From Anaerostipes sp. (GTDB lineage Bacteria; Bacillota; Clostridia; Lachnospirales; Lachnospiraceae): a DNA stretch of 64,000 bases. The stretch lies in contig NZ_JAGZSD010000013.1 of NCBI RefSeq assembly GCF_018381315.1, positions 23,498 through 87,497 on the forward strand, read 5' to 3'. A program made the translations under genes and the position numbers. The notes under the pieces were generated by a model. It was not told where the DNA came from, searched no databases, and worked only from the letters and a program-made list of their open reading frames with translations. Shown in pieces: positions 1-8,616 of the stretch; within the stretch, counting starts at the first letter, position 1, and each line of letters opens with the position of its first letter.

Positions 1-35
1 TAGAATACGGAGAACCGCTGGTCATCATCCGGTAA
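1..35 (+). CDS. accB: C-terminal tail of biotin carboxyl carrier protein (partial)
   Basis: Only the last ten codons and a TAA stop (33-35) lie in the window. They encode EYGEPLVIIR, which resembles the C-terminal strand of acetyl-CoA carboxylase BCCP (E. coli AccB ends in a similar 'EPLVVIE'). The position directly before fabZ-accC-accD-accA fits: BCCP is the biotin carrier that AccC carboxylates and AccDA uses as donor. The biotinylated lysine lies upstream, outside the window. The call rests on a short match plus context. Confidence 0.7.
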   Translation, partial: EYGEPLVIIR

Positions 36-49
36 GAAAGGGGTAGCAT

Positions 50-472
50 ATGCTGAATATTAAAGAAATCATGGATATCATTCCGCACAGAAGTCCTTTT
101 CTTCTGGTCGACCGCATAGAGGAAATGGAAGTCGGAAAGAGGGCAGTCGGGAAAAAATGTGTAACTTATAATGAACCTTTTTTTGCAGGACATTTTCCTC
201 AGGAGCCGGTAATGCCGGGTGTGCTTATCATTGAAGCGCTTGCACAGGTTGGTGCAGTCTGCTGTCTTTCTGCGGAGGAGAACAAAGGCAAAATCGGGTT
301 CCTGGGCGGAGTAAACAAAGCAAAATTCCGCGGCAAAGTTGTACCAGGAGATGTGCTTACCCTGGAAATTGAGATGATCAAGGTGAAAGGACCGGTAGGT
401 GTCGGAAAAGGAACCGCAACGGTGGACGGTAAAGTAGTCGCGTCCGGAGAAATCACATTCATGATCGGCTAG
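50..472 (+). CDS. fabZ: 3-hydroxyacyl-ACP dehydratase FabZ
   Basis: Cytosolic dehydratase of type II fatty-acid synthesis, removing water from 3-hydroxyacyl-ACP to give trans-2-enoyl-ACP. The 140-aa hot-dog-fold protein has normal FabZ length. It carries the N-terminal PHRSPFLLVDR motif (12-22) and the catalytic His48 and Glu62 in AGHFP...MPGVLIIEALAQ. The ATG at 50 follows a purine-rich GAAAGGGG. It sits between accB and accC, an order seen in many Firmicute fatty-acid operons. FabZ is more likely than FabA because no isomerase-type features are apparent and context is the standard fab/acc operon. Confidence 0.96.
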   Translation: MLNIKEIMDIIPHRSPFLLVDRIEEMEVGKRAVGKKCVTYNEPFFAGHFPQEPVMPGVLIIEALAQVGAVCCLSAEENKGKIGFLGGVNKAKFRGKVVPGDVLTLEIEMIKVKGPVGVGKGTATVDGKVVASGEITFMIG

Positions 473-485
473 GAGGAAGCGTCTT

Positions 486-1868
486 ATGTTTAAGAAGATT
501 TTAATTGCAAACAGAGGAGAAATTGCGGTACGCATTATCCGGGCCTTACGTGAGATGGATATATTATCTGTGGCGATCTGTTCCGAAGCGGATAAGGATG
601 CCCTTCATGCACAGCTGGCAGATGAGACTGTGTGCATCGGCCCTGCGCCTGCAAAGGACAGCTATCTGGATATGGAGCGTGTTATCGGGGCTGCCATGGC
701 AGTGGGAGCAGATGCGATTCATCCGGGGTTCGGATTTTTATCAGAAAACAGCAAGTTTGTGCGCATGTGTGAAAAATGCAATATTTCATTCATCGGACCT
801 TCTGCTGATATTATTGACAAAATGGGAGATAAGTCCGCAGCCAGAAAGACGATGATGGAGGCGGATGTGCCTGTTGTGCCGGGTACTAAGGATGCGGTTT
901 ATGAGGCTTTGGAAGGCAGAAAGATCGCCGATGAGATGGGGTATCCTGTCATGATCAAGGCTTCCGCCGGTGGCGGTGGCAAGGGAATGAGAATCTGCGA
1001 AGCTTCCGAAGAGTTTGAACATACATTTGAAACAGCAAAGAGAGAAGCAGAAAATGCTTTCGGCGACGGTACTATGTATATTGAAAAATATATCCGGGAC
1101 CCGAGACATATCGAATTTCAGATCTTGGCAGACAAATACGGCAACGTGATTCATCTGGGGGAGAGGGATTGTTCCATTCAGAGACGCCACCAGAAGCTGA
1201 TTGAGGAATCACCGTCACCTGCGATCAGCAAAGAACTCAGAGAGAAGATGGGAGCCATTGCGGTAAAGGCCGCAAAAGCAGCCGGATACTACAGTGCCGG
1301 AACCATTGAATTTTTGAAGGATCAGGACGGAAACTTCTATTTTATCGAGATGAATACTAGAATTCAGGTAGAGCATCCGGTAACGGAGTGGGTAACCGGC
1401 ATTGATCTGATACGGGAGCAGATCCGTATTGCAGCGGGAAGGCATCTGACTTATCAGCAGAAGGATATCCACATTACGGGACACGCCATTGAGGTGAGAG
1501 TCAATGCAGAGGATACAGAACATGATTTCCGCCCAAGTCCCGGAGTAGTCACGAACGTTCATTTTCCGGGAGGAAAAGGTGTGCGTATTGACTCTGCCCT
1601 GTTTACCGGATACGAGATCCCTCCGTTTTATGATTCCATGGTTGCCAAGCTGATTGTCTATGATAAAAACAGGAAGCTGGCCTTAAGGAAGCTCAGGAAT
1701 GCTTTGGGTGAGCTGGTGCTGGAAGGTATTAAGACCAACATTGATTATCAGTATGATATTATCAACCACCAGGATTTCATTGACGGAAATGTGGATACTG
1801 GATTTATTGAGAGGTTCCAGAAGGAACGGGAAGAAGAGAAAGAAAGCCAAGGTGAAGCATCATGTTAA
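486..1868 (+). CDS. accC: Acetyl-CoA carboxylase, biotin carboxylase subunit
   Basis: ATP-dependent carboxylation of the biotin on BCCP, the first half-reaction of malonyl-CoA synthesis. The 460-aa protein has the full biotin carboxylase layout: N-terminal Rossmann-like domain starting KKILIANRGEIAVRI, ATP-grasp glycine loop GGGGKG (162-167), and the MNTRIQVEHPVTE catalytic block from Met289. It is slightly longer than the usual ~450 aa because of a Glu/Lys-rich tail. RBS AGGAGG lies just before 486. Its stop overlaps the accD start by 7 nt, suggesting translational coupling. Confidence 0.97.
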   Translation: MFKKILIANRGEIAVRIIRALREMDILSVAICSEADKDALHAQLADETVCIGPAPAKDSYLDMERVIGAAMAVGADAIHPGFGFLSENSKFVRMCEKCNISFIGPSADIIDKMGDKSAARKTMMEADVPVVPGTKDAVYEALEGRKIADEMGYPVMIKASAGGGGKGMRICEASEEFEHTFETAKREAENAFGDGTMYIEKYIRDPRHIEFQILADKYGNVIHLGERDCSIQRRHQKLIEESPSPAISKELREKMGAIAVKAAKAAGYYSAGTIEFLKDQDGNFYFIEMNTRIQVEHPVTEWVTGIDLIREQIRIAAGRHLTYQQKDIHITGHAIEVRVNAEDTEHDFRPSPGVVTNVHFPGGKGVRIDSALFTGYEIPPFYDSMVAKLIVYDKNRKLALRKLRNALGELVLEGIKTNIDYQYDIINHQDFIDGNVDTGFIERFQKEREEEKESQGEASC

Positions 1869-2743
1869 AAGAAATGTTTAAGAAAAGAACATTGACACCT
1901 CAGGAGAAAAAACAGGCGGAACGGGTAAAAAAAGCCAAAGATACCCTGCTTGAGTACCAGGCGCCGGAAGGACTGTTCCAAAAATGCAGTGACTGCGGAA
2001 AGCCGGTCTATAATGAAGATATTATTGAAAACTATTATATCTGCCCCCACTGCGGAAACTATTTCAGAATCCGCCCGAGAACCAGGGTTGCCATGGTTCT
2101 GGACCGCAATACCTTTGAGGAATGGGATACCGGGCTTACCACATCGGATCCTCTGGAGTTTCCCGGCTATTTAAAGAAGCTGGAGCACCAGAAGTCTGTG
2201 ACAAATCTGGAAGAGGCAGTGATTACGGGAAAAGGAAAGATTGCCGGAATTGAAGTGGCAATCGCTGTCATGAGCGCTGATTTTATGATGGGCAGCATGG
2301 GCCAGGTTGTCGGTGAAAAGATAACAAGGGCTATTGAGAGAGCGACTGAGAAACGTATCCCGATCATCATTTTTACATGTTCCGGAGGAGCAAGAATGCA
2401 GGAGGGGATCATTTCCCTGATGCAGATGGAAAAGACGTCTGCAGCTTTAAGAAGGCATGATCAGGCAGGACTTTTGTACATCAGTGTATTGACGGATCCG
2501 ACTACCGGCGGAGTGACTGCAAGCTTTGCGATGCTTGGTGACGTGATTCTGGCGGAACCCGGGGCACTGGTCGGATTTGCAGGACCGCGTGTCATTGAAC
2601 AGACCATCGGACAGAAGCTTCCGGACGGTTTCCAGAGATCAGAATTTTTGCTGGAACATGGATTTGCAGACAAGATTGTAGAGCGGAAAAACCTGCGGAA
2701 AGTGCTTGCCACCATTATAAGGAGTTGTTGTTATGAGTCATAA
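1862..2743 (+). CDS. accD: Acetyl-CoA carboxylase carboxyltransferase, beta subunit
   Basis: Transfers the carboxyl group from carboxybiotin to acetyl-CoA together with AccA. The 293-aa protein carries the four-cysteine zinc finger expected of AccD (Cys42, Cys45, Cys61, Cys64), followed by the crotonase-like carboxyltransferase fold with GGARMQEG and PTTGGVTASFAMLGD. The start lies inside the end of accC and the end overlaps accA by 11 nt. This gives a tightly coupled accC-accD-accA set, consistent with equal subunit supply. Confidence 0.97.
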   Translation: MLKEMFKKRTLTPQEKKQAERVKKAKDTLLEYQAPEGLFQKCSDCGKPVYNEDIIENYYICPHCGNYFRIRPRTRVAMVLDRNTFEEWDTGLTTSDPLEFPGYLKKLEHQKSVTNLEEAVITGKGKIAGIEVAIAVMSADFMMGSMGQVVGEKITRAIERATEKRIPIIIFTCSGGARMQEGIISLMQMEKTSAALRRHDQAGLLYISVLTDPTTGGVTASFAMLGDVILAEPGALVGFAGPRVIEQTIGQKLPDGFQRSEFLLEHGFADKIVERKNLRKVLATIIRSCCYES

Positions 2744-3527
2744 TAATTTAACACCATGGGAGAGAGTTGAGATCTCCAGGTCAGCGGAGCGGCCGACCAG
2801 CCTGGATTATATCACAACGATCTTTGACCGTTATATGTCTCTGCATGGGGACCGTCTGTTCGGTGATGACGGAGCGATTGTCGGAGGGCTGGCATCCATA
2901 GGCGGTATGCCGGTCACAGTGGTTGGCCAGCAGAAAGGCCGTTCTACAAAAGAAAATATTAAGAGGAATTTTGGAATGCCTTCTCCGGAAGGCTACAGAA
3001 AGGCTATGCGCCTTATGCGCCAGGCAGAAAAGTTTCACCGTCCTATCATCTGTTTTGTGGACACACCGGGAGCTTTTTGCGGAATTGAAGCTGAAGAGGG
3101 CGGAATCGGGGAGGCTATTGCCAGAAATCTCTATGAAATGTCATCCTTAAAAGTACCGATTCTCTCTATTATGATCGGGGAAGGCGGCAGCGGCGGTGCC
3201 ATCGCCATGGCTGTCGGCAATGAAGTGTGGAGTATGGAAAATTCTACTTACTCTGTGCTTTCTCCCGAAGGGTTTGCCAGCATCCTGTGGAAGGATGGAA
3301 GCAGAGCATCTGAGGCCGCAAAGGTGATGAAGATTACGGCAGCGGATTTAAAAGAGCTGGGTGTCATAGAGAGAGTGATAAAAGAGCCGGAACCTGCCTG
3401 TATTGACAATATCATCGAACTGTCAGAGGAAATGAGGGAAATGATCACTGATTTCCTGAACCGATATAAGAAAAAAACACCGGATGAAATTGTGGAAGAG
3501 AGATACCAGCGCTTTAGAAAAATGTAA
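2733..3527 (+). CDS. accA: Acetyl-CoA carboxylase carboxyltransferase, alpha subunit
   Basis: Partner of AccD in the carboxyltransferase reaction. At 264 aa it is shorter than the E. coli protein (~319 aa). The core is intact, with FGMPSPEGYRKAMRLMRQA, the DTPGAFCGIEAEE motif and the GEGGSGGA oxyanion-hole loop. What is missing is N-terminal helical sequence, so this is a short AccA and not an obvious truncation. The start at 2733 lies within the last codons of accD after GGAGTTG. Confidence 0.95.
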   Translation: MSHNNLTPWERVEISRSAERPTSLDYITTIFDRYMSLHGDRLFGDDGAIVGGLASIGGMPVTVVGQQKGRSTKENIKRNFGMPSPEGYRKAMRLMRQAEKFHRPIICFVDTPGAFCGIEAEEGGIGEAIARNLYEMSSLKVPILSIMIGEGGSGGAIAMAVGNEVWSMENSTYSVLSPEGFASILWKDGSRASEAAKVMKITAADLKELGVIERVIKEPEPACIDNIIELSEEMREMITDFLNRYKKKTPDEIVEERYQRFRKM

Positions 3528-3556
3528 TTGAAAGAAAGACCACGGAGGTAATGGAA

Positions 3557-4612
3557 GTGAAACCATTGAAAATCGGGGATTTAGTTGCAAAAATCCCTAT
3601 TATACAGGGAGGAATGGGCGTAGGTGTCAGTTTGAGTTCCCTTGCAGGTGCAGTTGCAAAAGAGGGCGGCATCGGAGTGCTGTCAGCAGCTCAGATTGGA
3701 TATGATGAGCCTGATTTTGAAAAGGATCCTGAGGGAGCCAATATGCGGGCCATGAAAAAACATATTAAAAAGGCGAGAGAGATCGCTCCCGACGGAATCA
3801 TTGGCATTAACATTATGGTGGCTACCAGACTGTATGCCAACTATGTAAAGGAAGCCATAGCAAACGGTATTGATCTGATCATCTCAGGAGCAGGACTGCC
3901 TACAGAGCTGCCGGCTCTGGCAAAAGGGAGCAAGACAAAGCTTGTGCCGATTGTGTCCCCCAAAAAGTCAGCGAGGGTGATCCTGAAGATGTGGGATAAA
4001 AAGCACCAGACGGCACCGGATGCGCTGCTGATTGAAGGGCCGAAGGCCGGAGGACATCTTGGGTTTAAGTACGAAGAGCTGGTAAGCGATGAGACTTATG
4101 AAAATTATGACAGCACGATCCAGGAGATCATCGACATGGTAAAGCCTTATGAAGAGAAATATCAGAAGGAAATCCCCGTCATTGTAGCCGGAGGCATTTC
4201 TTCCAAAGAAGATATGGACCGCTGTCTCTCCCTGGGAGCTTCCGGAGTGCAGATTGCTACTCCTTTTGTCACTACCGAAGAATGTGACGCGGATATCAAG
4301 TTCAAAGAGGCGTATATCAACTGTAAAAAAGAAGATATCACAATCGTTAAAAGTCCCGTAGGAATGCCGGGACGGGCCATAAAAAATAAATTCATGGAGA
4401 TTGTCCAGAAGGAAGGCAGAATCAAGCCCAACCACTGCTTTAACTGTATGTCTGCCTGCAATCCTGCGGAGACAGTTTATTGTATTACAGAACGGCTGAT
4501 CGAAGCTGTAAAAGGAAACATTGACGACGGATTGATCTTCTGCGGCGCTGATGCATGGAAGTGCAGCAAGATCACCACTGTGAAAGACGTTATCGGAAGC
4601 TATTTAAGATGA
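3557..4612 (+). CDS. FMN-dependent nitronate monooxygenase / FabK-family oxidoreductase
   Basis: TIM-barrel flavoprotein of the 2-nitropropane dioxygenase/FabK superfamily, seen from IPIIQGGMGVGVSL near the N-terminus, the GPKAGGHLGF block (family catalytic His) and the phosphate-binding VAGGISSKEDM and LGASGVQIATPF segments. Lying at the end of the acc operon it could be an enoyl-ACP reductase II (FabK). However it is longer than typical FabK (~320 aa) and has an unusual Cys-rich C-terminus (CFNCMSACNP, then further Cys), as in clostridial proteins usually labelled nitronate monooxygenase. I chose GTG 3557 because GGAGG (3544-3548) is 8 nt upstream; the in-frame ATG at 3551 would leave only 2 nt. 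Substrate unproven. Confidence 0.8.
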   Translation: MKPLKIGDLVAKIPIIQGGMGVGVSLSSLAGAVAKEGGIGVLSAAQIGYDEPDFEKDPEGANMRAMKKHIKKAREIAPDGIIGINIMVATRLYANYVKEAIANGIDLIISGAGLPTELPALAKGSKTKLVPIVSPKKSARVILKMWDKKHQTAPDALLIEGPKAGGHLGFKYEELVSDETYENYDSTIQEIIDMVKPYEEKYQKEIPVIVAGGISSKEDMDRCLSLGASGVQIATPFVTTEECDADIKFKEAYINCKKEDITIVKSPVGMPGRAIKNKFMEIVQKEGRIKPNHCFNCMSACNPAETVYCITERLIEAVKGNIDDGLIFCGADAWKCSKITTVKDVIGSYLR

Positions 4613-5919
4613 GAAGAGAGAGAGAGAAAGAGAAACGGTATCTTTGGATCTTTATAGGCATTGCAGTCCTCATTCACCTGATTCTTCAGAGTGATTTCGG
4701 GGACGACCTGATTTTCGGGGCACAGCTGGAGCACAAGGCTGTTCTGCCATGGTTAATCCACAGATATCACAGTCTGTCTTCCAGATTCCTGGTGGAGATC
4801 TCCATGGCAGCGGCACTGAAGGTACCGGTTTTGCTCTGGAAGGCAGCGGATACTGTTATCTGCATCCTGCTCGGCGCAGGACTGAACTATCTGCTGGACA
4901 ACAAGGGGAAAAATGCAGTCTTTACCGCGGCACTGTTATGTGTATATCCGTTTATGCATATGGGCTCTGCCGGATGGAGAGTTACTACAGCCAATTACCT
5001 CTGGCCTCTGGCAGCAGGGATCGGCTGTCTTGTGCTGTTCAAAAAATTTACAGAGAATGAAAAGCTGTCAGTGGCTGAATATATTCTTTATATAGCCGGC
5101 CTGCTCTATGCGGCCAATCTGGAACAGATGGCCATTGTGCTTGCAGGCTGCCTCTGCCTGCTGATCATATGTTACAGGGATCATAAAAAAGCGGCAGCTC
5201 TTTTGATTGCAGGGCTTTTATCGGTCATTGGAAATCTGGTATTCATTTTGAGCAATCCGGGGAATTCTGTCCGGGTGGCAAAAGAAATCCACGATAAAAT
5301 GCCGGAATTTATACAGCTTACATTTGTTGATAAGCTGAGACTCGGGTTTGTGTCGATCTTTCAGCATTTCACCGTTGTCCCGAACTTTATCCTGTTTATT
5401 TTCTGTCTTTTACTGATCCTTCTGGCAGCGGACAGAAAGTTCCGGGGATGGAAGTTTGCTGCGGCATGGGTTCCTATGGGGCTGAATATTATCTACAGTT
5501 TATATTTTCTGGCAGATATCATCAGAAAACGGTCAGTGGAATATACAGAACCCAGGGTGCTTCCCGAAAATGCCGGACAGTGGGCGTTTCAGATTGCCAT
5601 GGGAGCCGCCTTTTTGATATTTATCATCTGTGTGATCTTTGTCTGTGTAGAAGGGCTGAGGGACAGCAGGGACCGGCTGCTTGTGATCTCCGGATTTTTG
5701 ATCGGAGGGGCAACCAGAATGGCCTTGGCATTCACTCCGACCATGTTTGCATCTAGTACAAGAACTTATCTGTTTTTATATATGGCATTTATAATCGGAT
5801 CGGCTGTCATATATAAAAGAATCCAAAAAGTCCGTTTTCAGTGGATGCTGAATGCGGCAGTTGTATTTGGAATACTCATGAATCTGGGAGGCATTGTCAT
5901 GCTCCAGATGAAATATTAA
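4609..5919 (+). CDS. Multi-pass membrane protein, DUF6056/GT-C-like
   Basis: Hydrophobic 436-aa protein with about ten predicted membrane segments, a highly charged Arg/Glu N-terminus, and an acidic pair (Gly-Asp-Asp) after the first helix, followed by a conserved-looking WLIHRYHSLSSRFLVE segment. A first-loop acidic motif and this topology recall GT-C-type glycosyltransferases and the DUF6056 family. That is a resemblance I recall and not something the sequence proves. The start is ATG 4609, overlapping the TGA of the preceding gene as ATGA, so it is translationally coupled to the fatty-acid operon. A role in cell-envelope glycan or lipid modification is inference only. Confidence 0.65.
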   Translation: MRREREKEKRYLWIFIGIAVLIHLILQSDFGDDLIFGAQLEHKAVLPWLIHRYHSLSSRFLVEISMAAALKVPVLLWKAADTVICILLGAGLNYLLDNKGKNAVFTAALLCVYPFMHMGSAGWRVTTANYLWPLAAGIGCLVLFKKFTENEKLSVAEYILYIAGLLYAANLEQMAIVLAGCLCLLIICYRDHKKAAALLIAGLLSVIGNLVFILSNPGNSVRVAKEIHDKMPEFIQLTFVDKLRLGFVSIFQHFTVVPNFILFIFCLLLILLAADRKFRGWKFAAAWVPMGLNIIYSLYFLADIIRKRSVEYTEPRVLPENAGQWAFQIAMGAAFLIFIICVIFVCVEGLRDSRDRLLVISGFLIGGATRMALAFTPTMFASSTRTYLFLYMAFIIGSAVIYKRIQKVRFQWMLNAAVVFGILMNLGGIVMLQMKY

Positions 5920-5942
5920 AATTTATCATCAAATAAAAAATG

Positions 5943-5974
5943 CCGCCGAAGGTCTTTTGTCAGACCTTCGGCGG
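5943..5974. terminator. Bidirectional intrinsic terminator
   Basis: Perfect 13-bp stem (CCGCCGAAGGTCT, 5943-5955, with its complement 5962-5974) and a 6-nt loop. A T-rich run follows on the plus strand and an A-run precedes it, so it can stop both the acc operon and the convergent deoR-family gene. Confidence 0.93.
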
Positions 5975-5993
5975 TATTTTTGTGGATGTAATG

Positions 5994-6755
5994 TCATACC
6001 AGGACTACATCCGTCATTTCCTGTATATTGCGGAGTACATCCTCCGGGATTTCTTTGTCTATGATCAGATGGTCAATATCATGCCAGCTTGTGTACTGGA
6101 TCAGAGAGGATGCCTGTGCCTTAGAGCTGTCTGCCAGCACTACATTGGTTCTGGCGTTTGGTATAATGGCCTGTTTGGTCTGGGCGTCCTGAAAATCTGA
6201 TACAGCCGGCCCCTTGTGCTGTTCAAAACCGTTCGTGCCGAGAAATGCAATATCAACCTTCAGGGAGTTGATCAGGCTGGTGGCCTGGAATCCCTCTGCG
6301 GCCATGCTGTTCGGATTCAGCATGCCGCCGGTTAGAATCACTTTATTGTTGCTGTGGACCAGCGCATAGGCAGCCTCAAGTGAAGTAGTAACGATCGTAT
6401 AGCCGGATTTCTTGCTCAGCATTCCTGCCAGACAGAAAATAGTGCTGCCGGAGTCCAGGAAGATTACATTGCCGTCCTCAATAAACTCCATGGCCCGTTC
6501 GCACAGCTTTTCTTTTAACGGAACTTTCTCCCTTACTCTGGACTCCCACGGCAGGGGCTTAAGCTCATAGACGGACGTGGCACCGCCATGACTCTTCTTT
6601 ACCGCGCCTATTTCATTTAAATGAAGCAGATCCCGCCGGATGGTTTCTCTGGATACCTGGAACTGCTTGGCCAGCTGGCTGATCTTTACACTTCCATTGC
6701 TGTTCAGCAGCCGTATGATTTCTTTGTGGCGTTCTGCCGCGATTAATTTGCCCAT
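5994..6755 (-). CDS. DeoR/GlpR-family transcriptional regulator
   Basis: 253-aa sugar-phosphate-responsive repressor. The N-terminal winged helix-turn-helix (about residues 5-60, with VKISQLAKQFQVSRETIRRDL) is followed by a DeoRC effector domain with the DSGSTIFCLA and ILTGGMLN motifs that bind phosphorylated sugars. It is transcribed divergently from hxlB-dhaK-hxlA-dhaL across a 238-nt gap, so it most likely controls that operon and itself. An operon intermediate such as a hexulose or triose phosphate is the natural effector guess. The start ATG at 6755 is preceded on the minus strand by AAGGAGA. Confidence 0.9.
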   Translation of the reverse strand: MGKLIAAERHKEIIRLLNSNGSVKISQLAKQFQVSRETIRRDLLHLNEIGAVKKSHGGATSVYELKPLPWESRVREKVPLKEKLCERAMEFIEDGNVIFLDSGSTIFCLAGMLSKKSGYTIVTTSLEAAYALVHSNNKVILTGGMLNPNSMAAEGFQATSLINSLKVDIAFLGTNGFEQHKGPAVSDFQDAQTKQAIIPNARTNVVLADSSKAQASSLIQYTSWHDIDHLIIDKEIPEDVLRNIQEMTDVVLV

Positions 6756-6819
6756 GATGGTCTCCTTTGTAGATAAAACTATAAAAAGATTTCAATCTAA
6801 ATTATTTTAGAAATAGTTT

Positions 6820-6834
6820 ACATCATTTTGATGT
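6820..6834. promoter_or_regulatory. Candidate operator for the DeoR-family regulator
   Basis: Perfect inverted repeat ACATCA-TTT-TGATGT midway between the divergent regulator and the hxlB promoter. A second nearby signal is a series of four GCAAAA-like motifs (6853-6887) directly upstream of the -35 box. Either could be the binding site; no operator consensus was tested. Confidence 0.35.
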
Positions 6835-6894
6835 TTAAGTCAAATATATACAGCACAAAAAACAGCAAAACTGCAAAAAAAGCAAAAAATGATG

Positions 6895-6923
6895 TTGACA
6901 TTATTGGGTTATAAAACTATAAT
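6895..6923 (+). promoter_or_regulatory. Sigma-A promoter of the hxlB operon
   Basis: Consensus TTGACA (6895-6900) and TATAAT (6918-6923) separated by exactly 17 nt, about 70 nt upstream of the hxlB start. So strong a core promoter would need a repressor, consistent with the divergent DeoR-family gene. Confidence 0.9.
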
Positions 6924-6993
6924 GAAAGCATAAAGCAACAAAACGCCACAATATAAAAACATATTGCCACATGTCAAGGAAAAGGAGATAATC

Positions 6994-7557
6994 ATGGAAG
7001 CAGTCAATTTAAAGATAATCACGGATGAACTGTCAAAGTTTTCTGGAATGGTAAAAGAAGAAGAAATCCAGGGTTTGGCAGATGAAGTTAAGAAAGCGAA
7101 TAAAATCTTCCTGGCAGGCGCAGGACGTTCAGGACTGGCAGCCAGAGGCTTTACCAACCGTTTATTACATATGGGATTTGACGTGCATTTTGTAGGTGAG
7201 ATTTCCTGCCCGCCGATCAAAGAGGGCGATCTGATCATACTCGGATCTGGTTCAGGTACGACACAGAGCCTCATTGTTATGGGAGAAAAGGCTAAGAAGG
7301 TCGGAGCAAGAATCGCCACAGTTACCATGTTTCCGACACACACTATCGGACAGATGGCAGATGTTATCGTGACAGTACCCGGATCTACACCAAAGAAAGC
7401 AGAAGGGGAAAAGAACCTGGCAGAATCTAACCAGCCTATGGGAAATCTGTTTGAGCAGATGAGCTGGCTGACCTATGACAGTATCATCATGAACCTTATG
7501 AGTGATTTGGGGCAGACAAGCGAAGAAATGATAGAAAGACATACAAACTTAGAATAA
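6994..7557 (+). CDS. hxlB: 6-phospho-3-hexuloisomerase
   Basis: SIS-domain isomerase (187 aa) converting D-arabino-3-hexulose 6-phosphate to fructose 6-phosphate, the second step of formaldehyde fixation by the ribulose monophosphate route. It shows the SIS core: FLAGAGRSGLAARGFTNRLLHMG, LIILGSGSGTTQS and a C-terminal helix with FEQMSWLTYDSIIM. ATG 6994 is chosen because AAGGAGA lies 6-8 nt upstream; an upstream TTG at 6964 has no RBS. First gene of the operon. The assignment is reinforced by hxlA two genes downstream, the usual partner enzyme. Confidence 0.92.
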   Translation: MEAVNLKIITDELSKFSGMVKEEEIQGLADEVKKANKIFLAGAGRSGLAARGFTNRLLHMGFDVHFVGEISCPPIKEGDLIILGSGSGTTQSLIVMGEKAKKVGARIATVTMFPTHTIGQMADVIVTVPGSTPKKAEGEKNLAESNQPMGNLFEQMSWLTYDSIIMNLMSDLGQTSEEMIERHTNLE

Positions 7558-7580
7558 GAAGCCAAACAGGAGGAAGAGAA

Positions 7581-8576
7581 TTGCAGAGATTTGTAAATAA
7601 TCCGGATTACGTTGTTGAAGATATGCTGAAAGGCTTTTTGAAAGCCCACGATGACCTGATTGTGAAAAATGATAAAAATGACAGGGTGGTTCAGTATAAA
7701 AACGCACCGGTAGAAGGTAAAGTAGGATTGGTTACCGGAGGAGGCAGCGGCCACGAGCCGGCATTCCTTGGATATGTGGGAGAAAATATGATGGATGCGG
7801 TGGCAGTAGGAGAAGTATTTTCCTCTCCTTCTGCACAGGCTTTCTATGATGCCTTTATGGCAGCAGATTCCGGAAAAGGCGTAGCCTGCCTGTTCGGAAA
7901 TTATGCCGGTGACAATATGAATGTAAAAATGGCTGTCCGCAAGGCAAAGAAGCAGGGAGTCACTGTAAAATATGTAACGGCTACTGATGATGTGGCATCT
8001 TCACCAAAAGAAACAAAGGAAAAACGCCATGGAATCGCCGGAGGTGTTTTCATGTGGAAAACTGCCGGAGCAAAGGCAGCTATGGGAGCAGACCTGGATG
8101 AGGTGATAGCCATCGCTCAAAAAGCAGTCGATCACACGAGAAGTATCTGTGTGGGGCTGGGGCCATGTGCAATACCAGCAGTAGGACATCCGAATTTTGA
8201 AATCAAAGAAGGGGACATGGAATTCGGTATCGGTCATCATGGAGAGCCGGGGATTAATGTCCAGAAGTTAAAGCCAGCCAAAGAGATCGCCAGGGATATG
8301 GCTAAGGCTGTCATTGATGATCTGGAGCCTGAGAACAAAGATGAAGTGGCAGTACTCTTATCAGGACTTGGTGCCACGCCGATTATGGAACTGTATGTGC
8401 TTTATGATGAGATTGAAGCATATCTCAAAGAGCAGGGACTTTCCATTTATAAGGTGCTGATCGGAGATTATGTGACTTCACTGGACATGAACGGAGCCGC
8501 GCTTACAGTTATGAAACTGGACGAAGAATTAAAAGAACTGCTGGATTATGATGCGAAAGCGCCAGGTTTAAAATAA
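7581..8576 (+). CDS. dhaK: Dihydroxyacetone kinase, DhaK (substrate-binding) subunit
   Basis: 331-aa DhaK-type subunit that binds a ketose such as dihydroxyacetone covalently. Visible residues are His58 in GGGSGHEP and the hemiaminal-forming His220 in GIGHHGEPG. It begins at TTG 7581 with AGGAGG 7 nt upstream. It sits between the two hexulose-phosphate enzymes, with dhaL as the last gene. No dhaM (PTS phosphoryl donor) is present, so phosphate could come from ATP or from a DhaM encoded elsewhere. DhaK homologues can act on other short ketoses, so dihydroxyacetone is the default substrate, not a proven one. Confidence 0.93.
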   Translation: MQRFVNNPDYVVEDMLKGFLKAHDDLIVKNDKNDRVVQYKNAPVEGKVGLVTGGGSGHEPAFLGYVGENMMDAVAVGEVFSSPSAQAFYDAFMAADSGKGVACLFGNYAGDNMNVKMAVRKAKKQGVTVKYVTATDDVASSPKETKEKRHGIAGGVFMWKTAGAKAAMGADLDEVIAIAQKAVDHTRSICVGLGPCAIPAVGHPNFEIKEGDMEFGIGHHGEPGINVQKLKPAKEIARDMAKAVIDDLEPENKDEVAVLLSGLGATPIMELYVLYDEIEAYLKEQGLSIYKVLIGDYVTSLDMNGAALTVMKLDEELKELLDYDAKAPGLK

Positions 8577-8616
8577 ACTTAAAAATCAGGAATATATTTA
8601 GGAAAGGAATTTTGTT

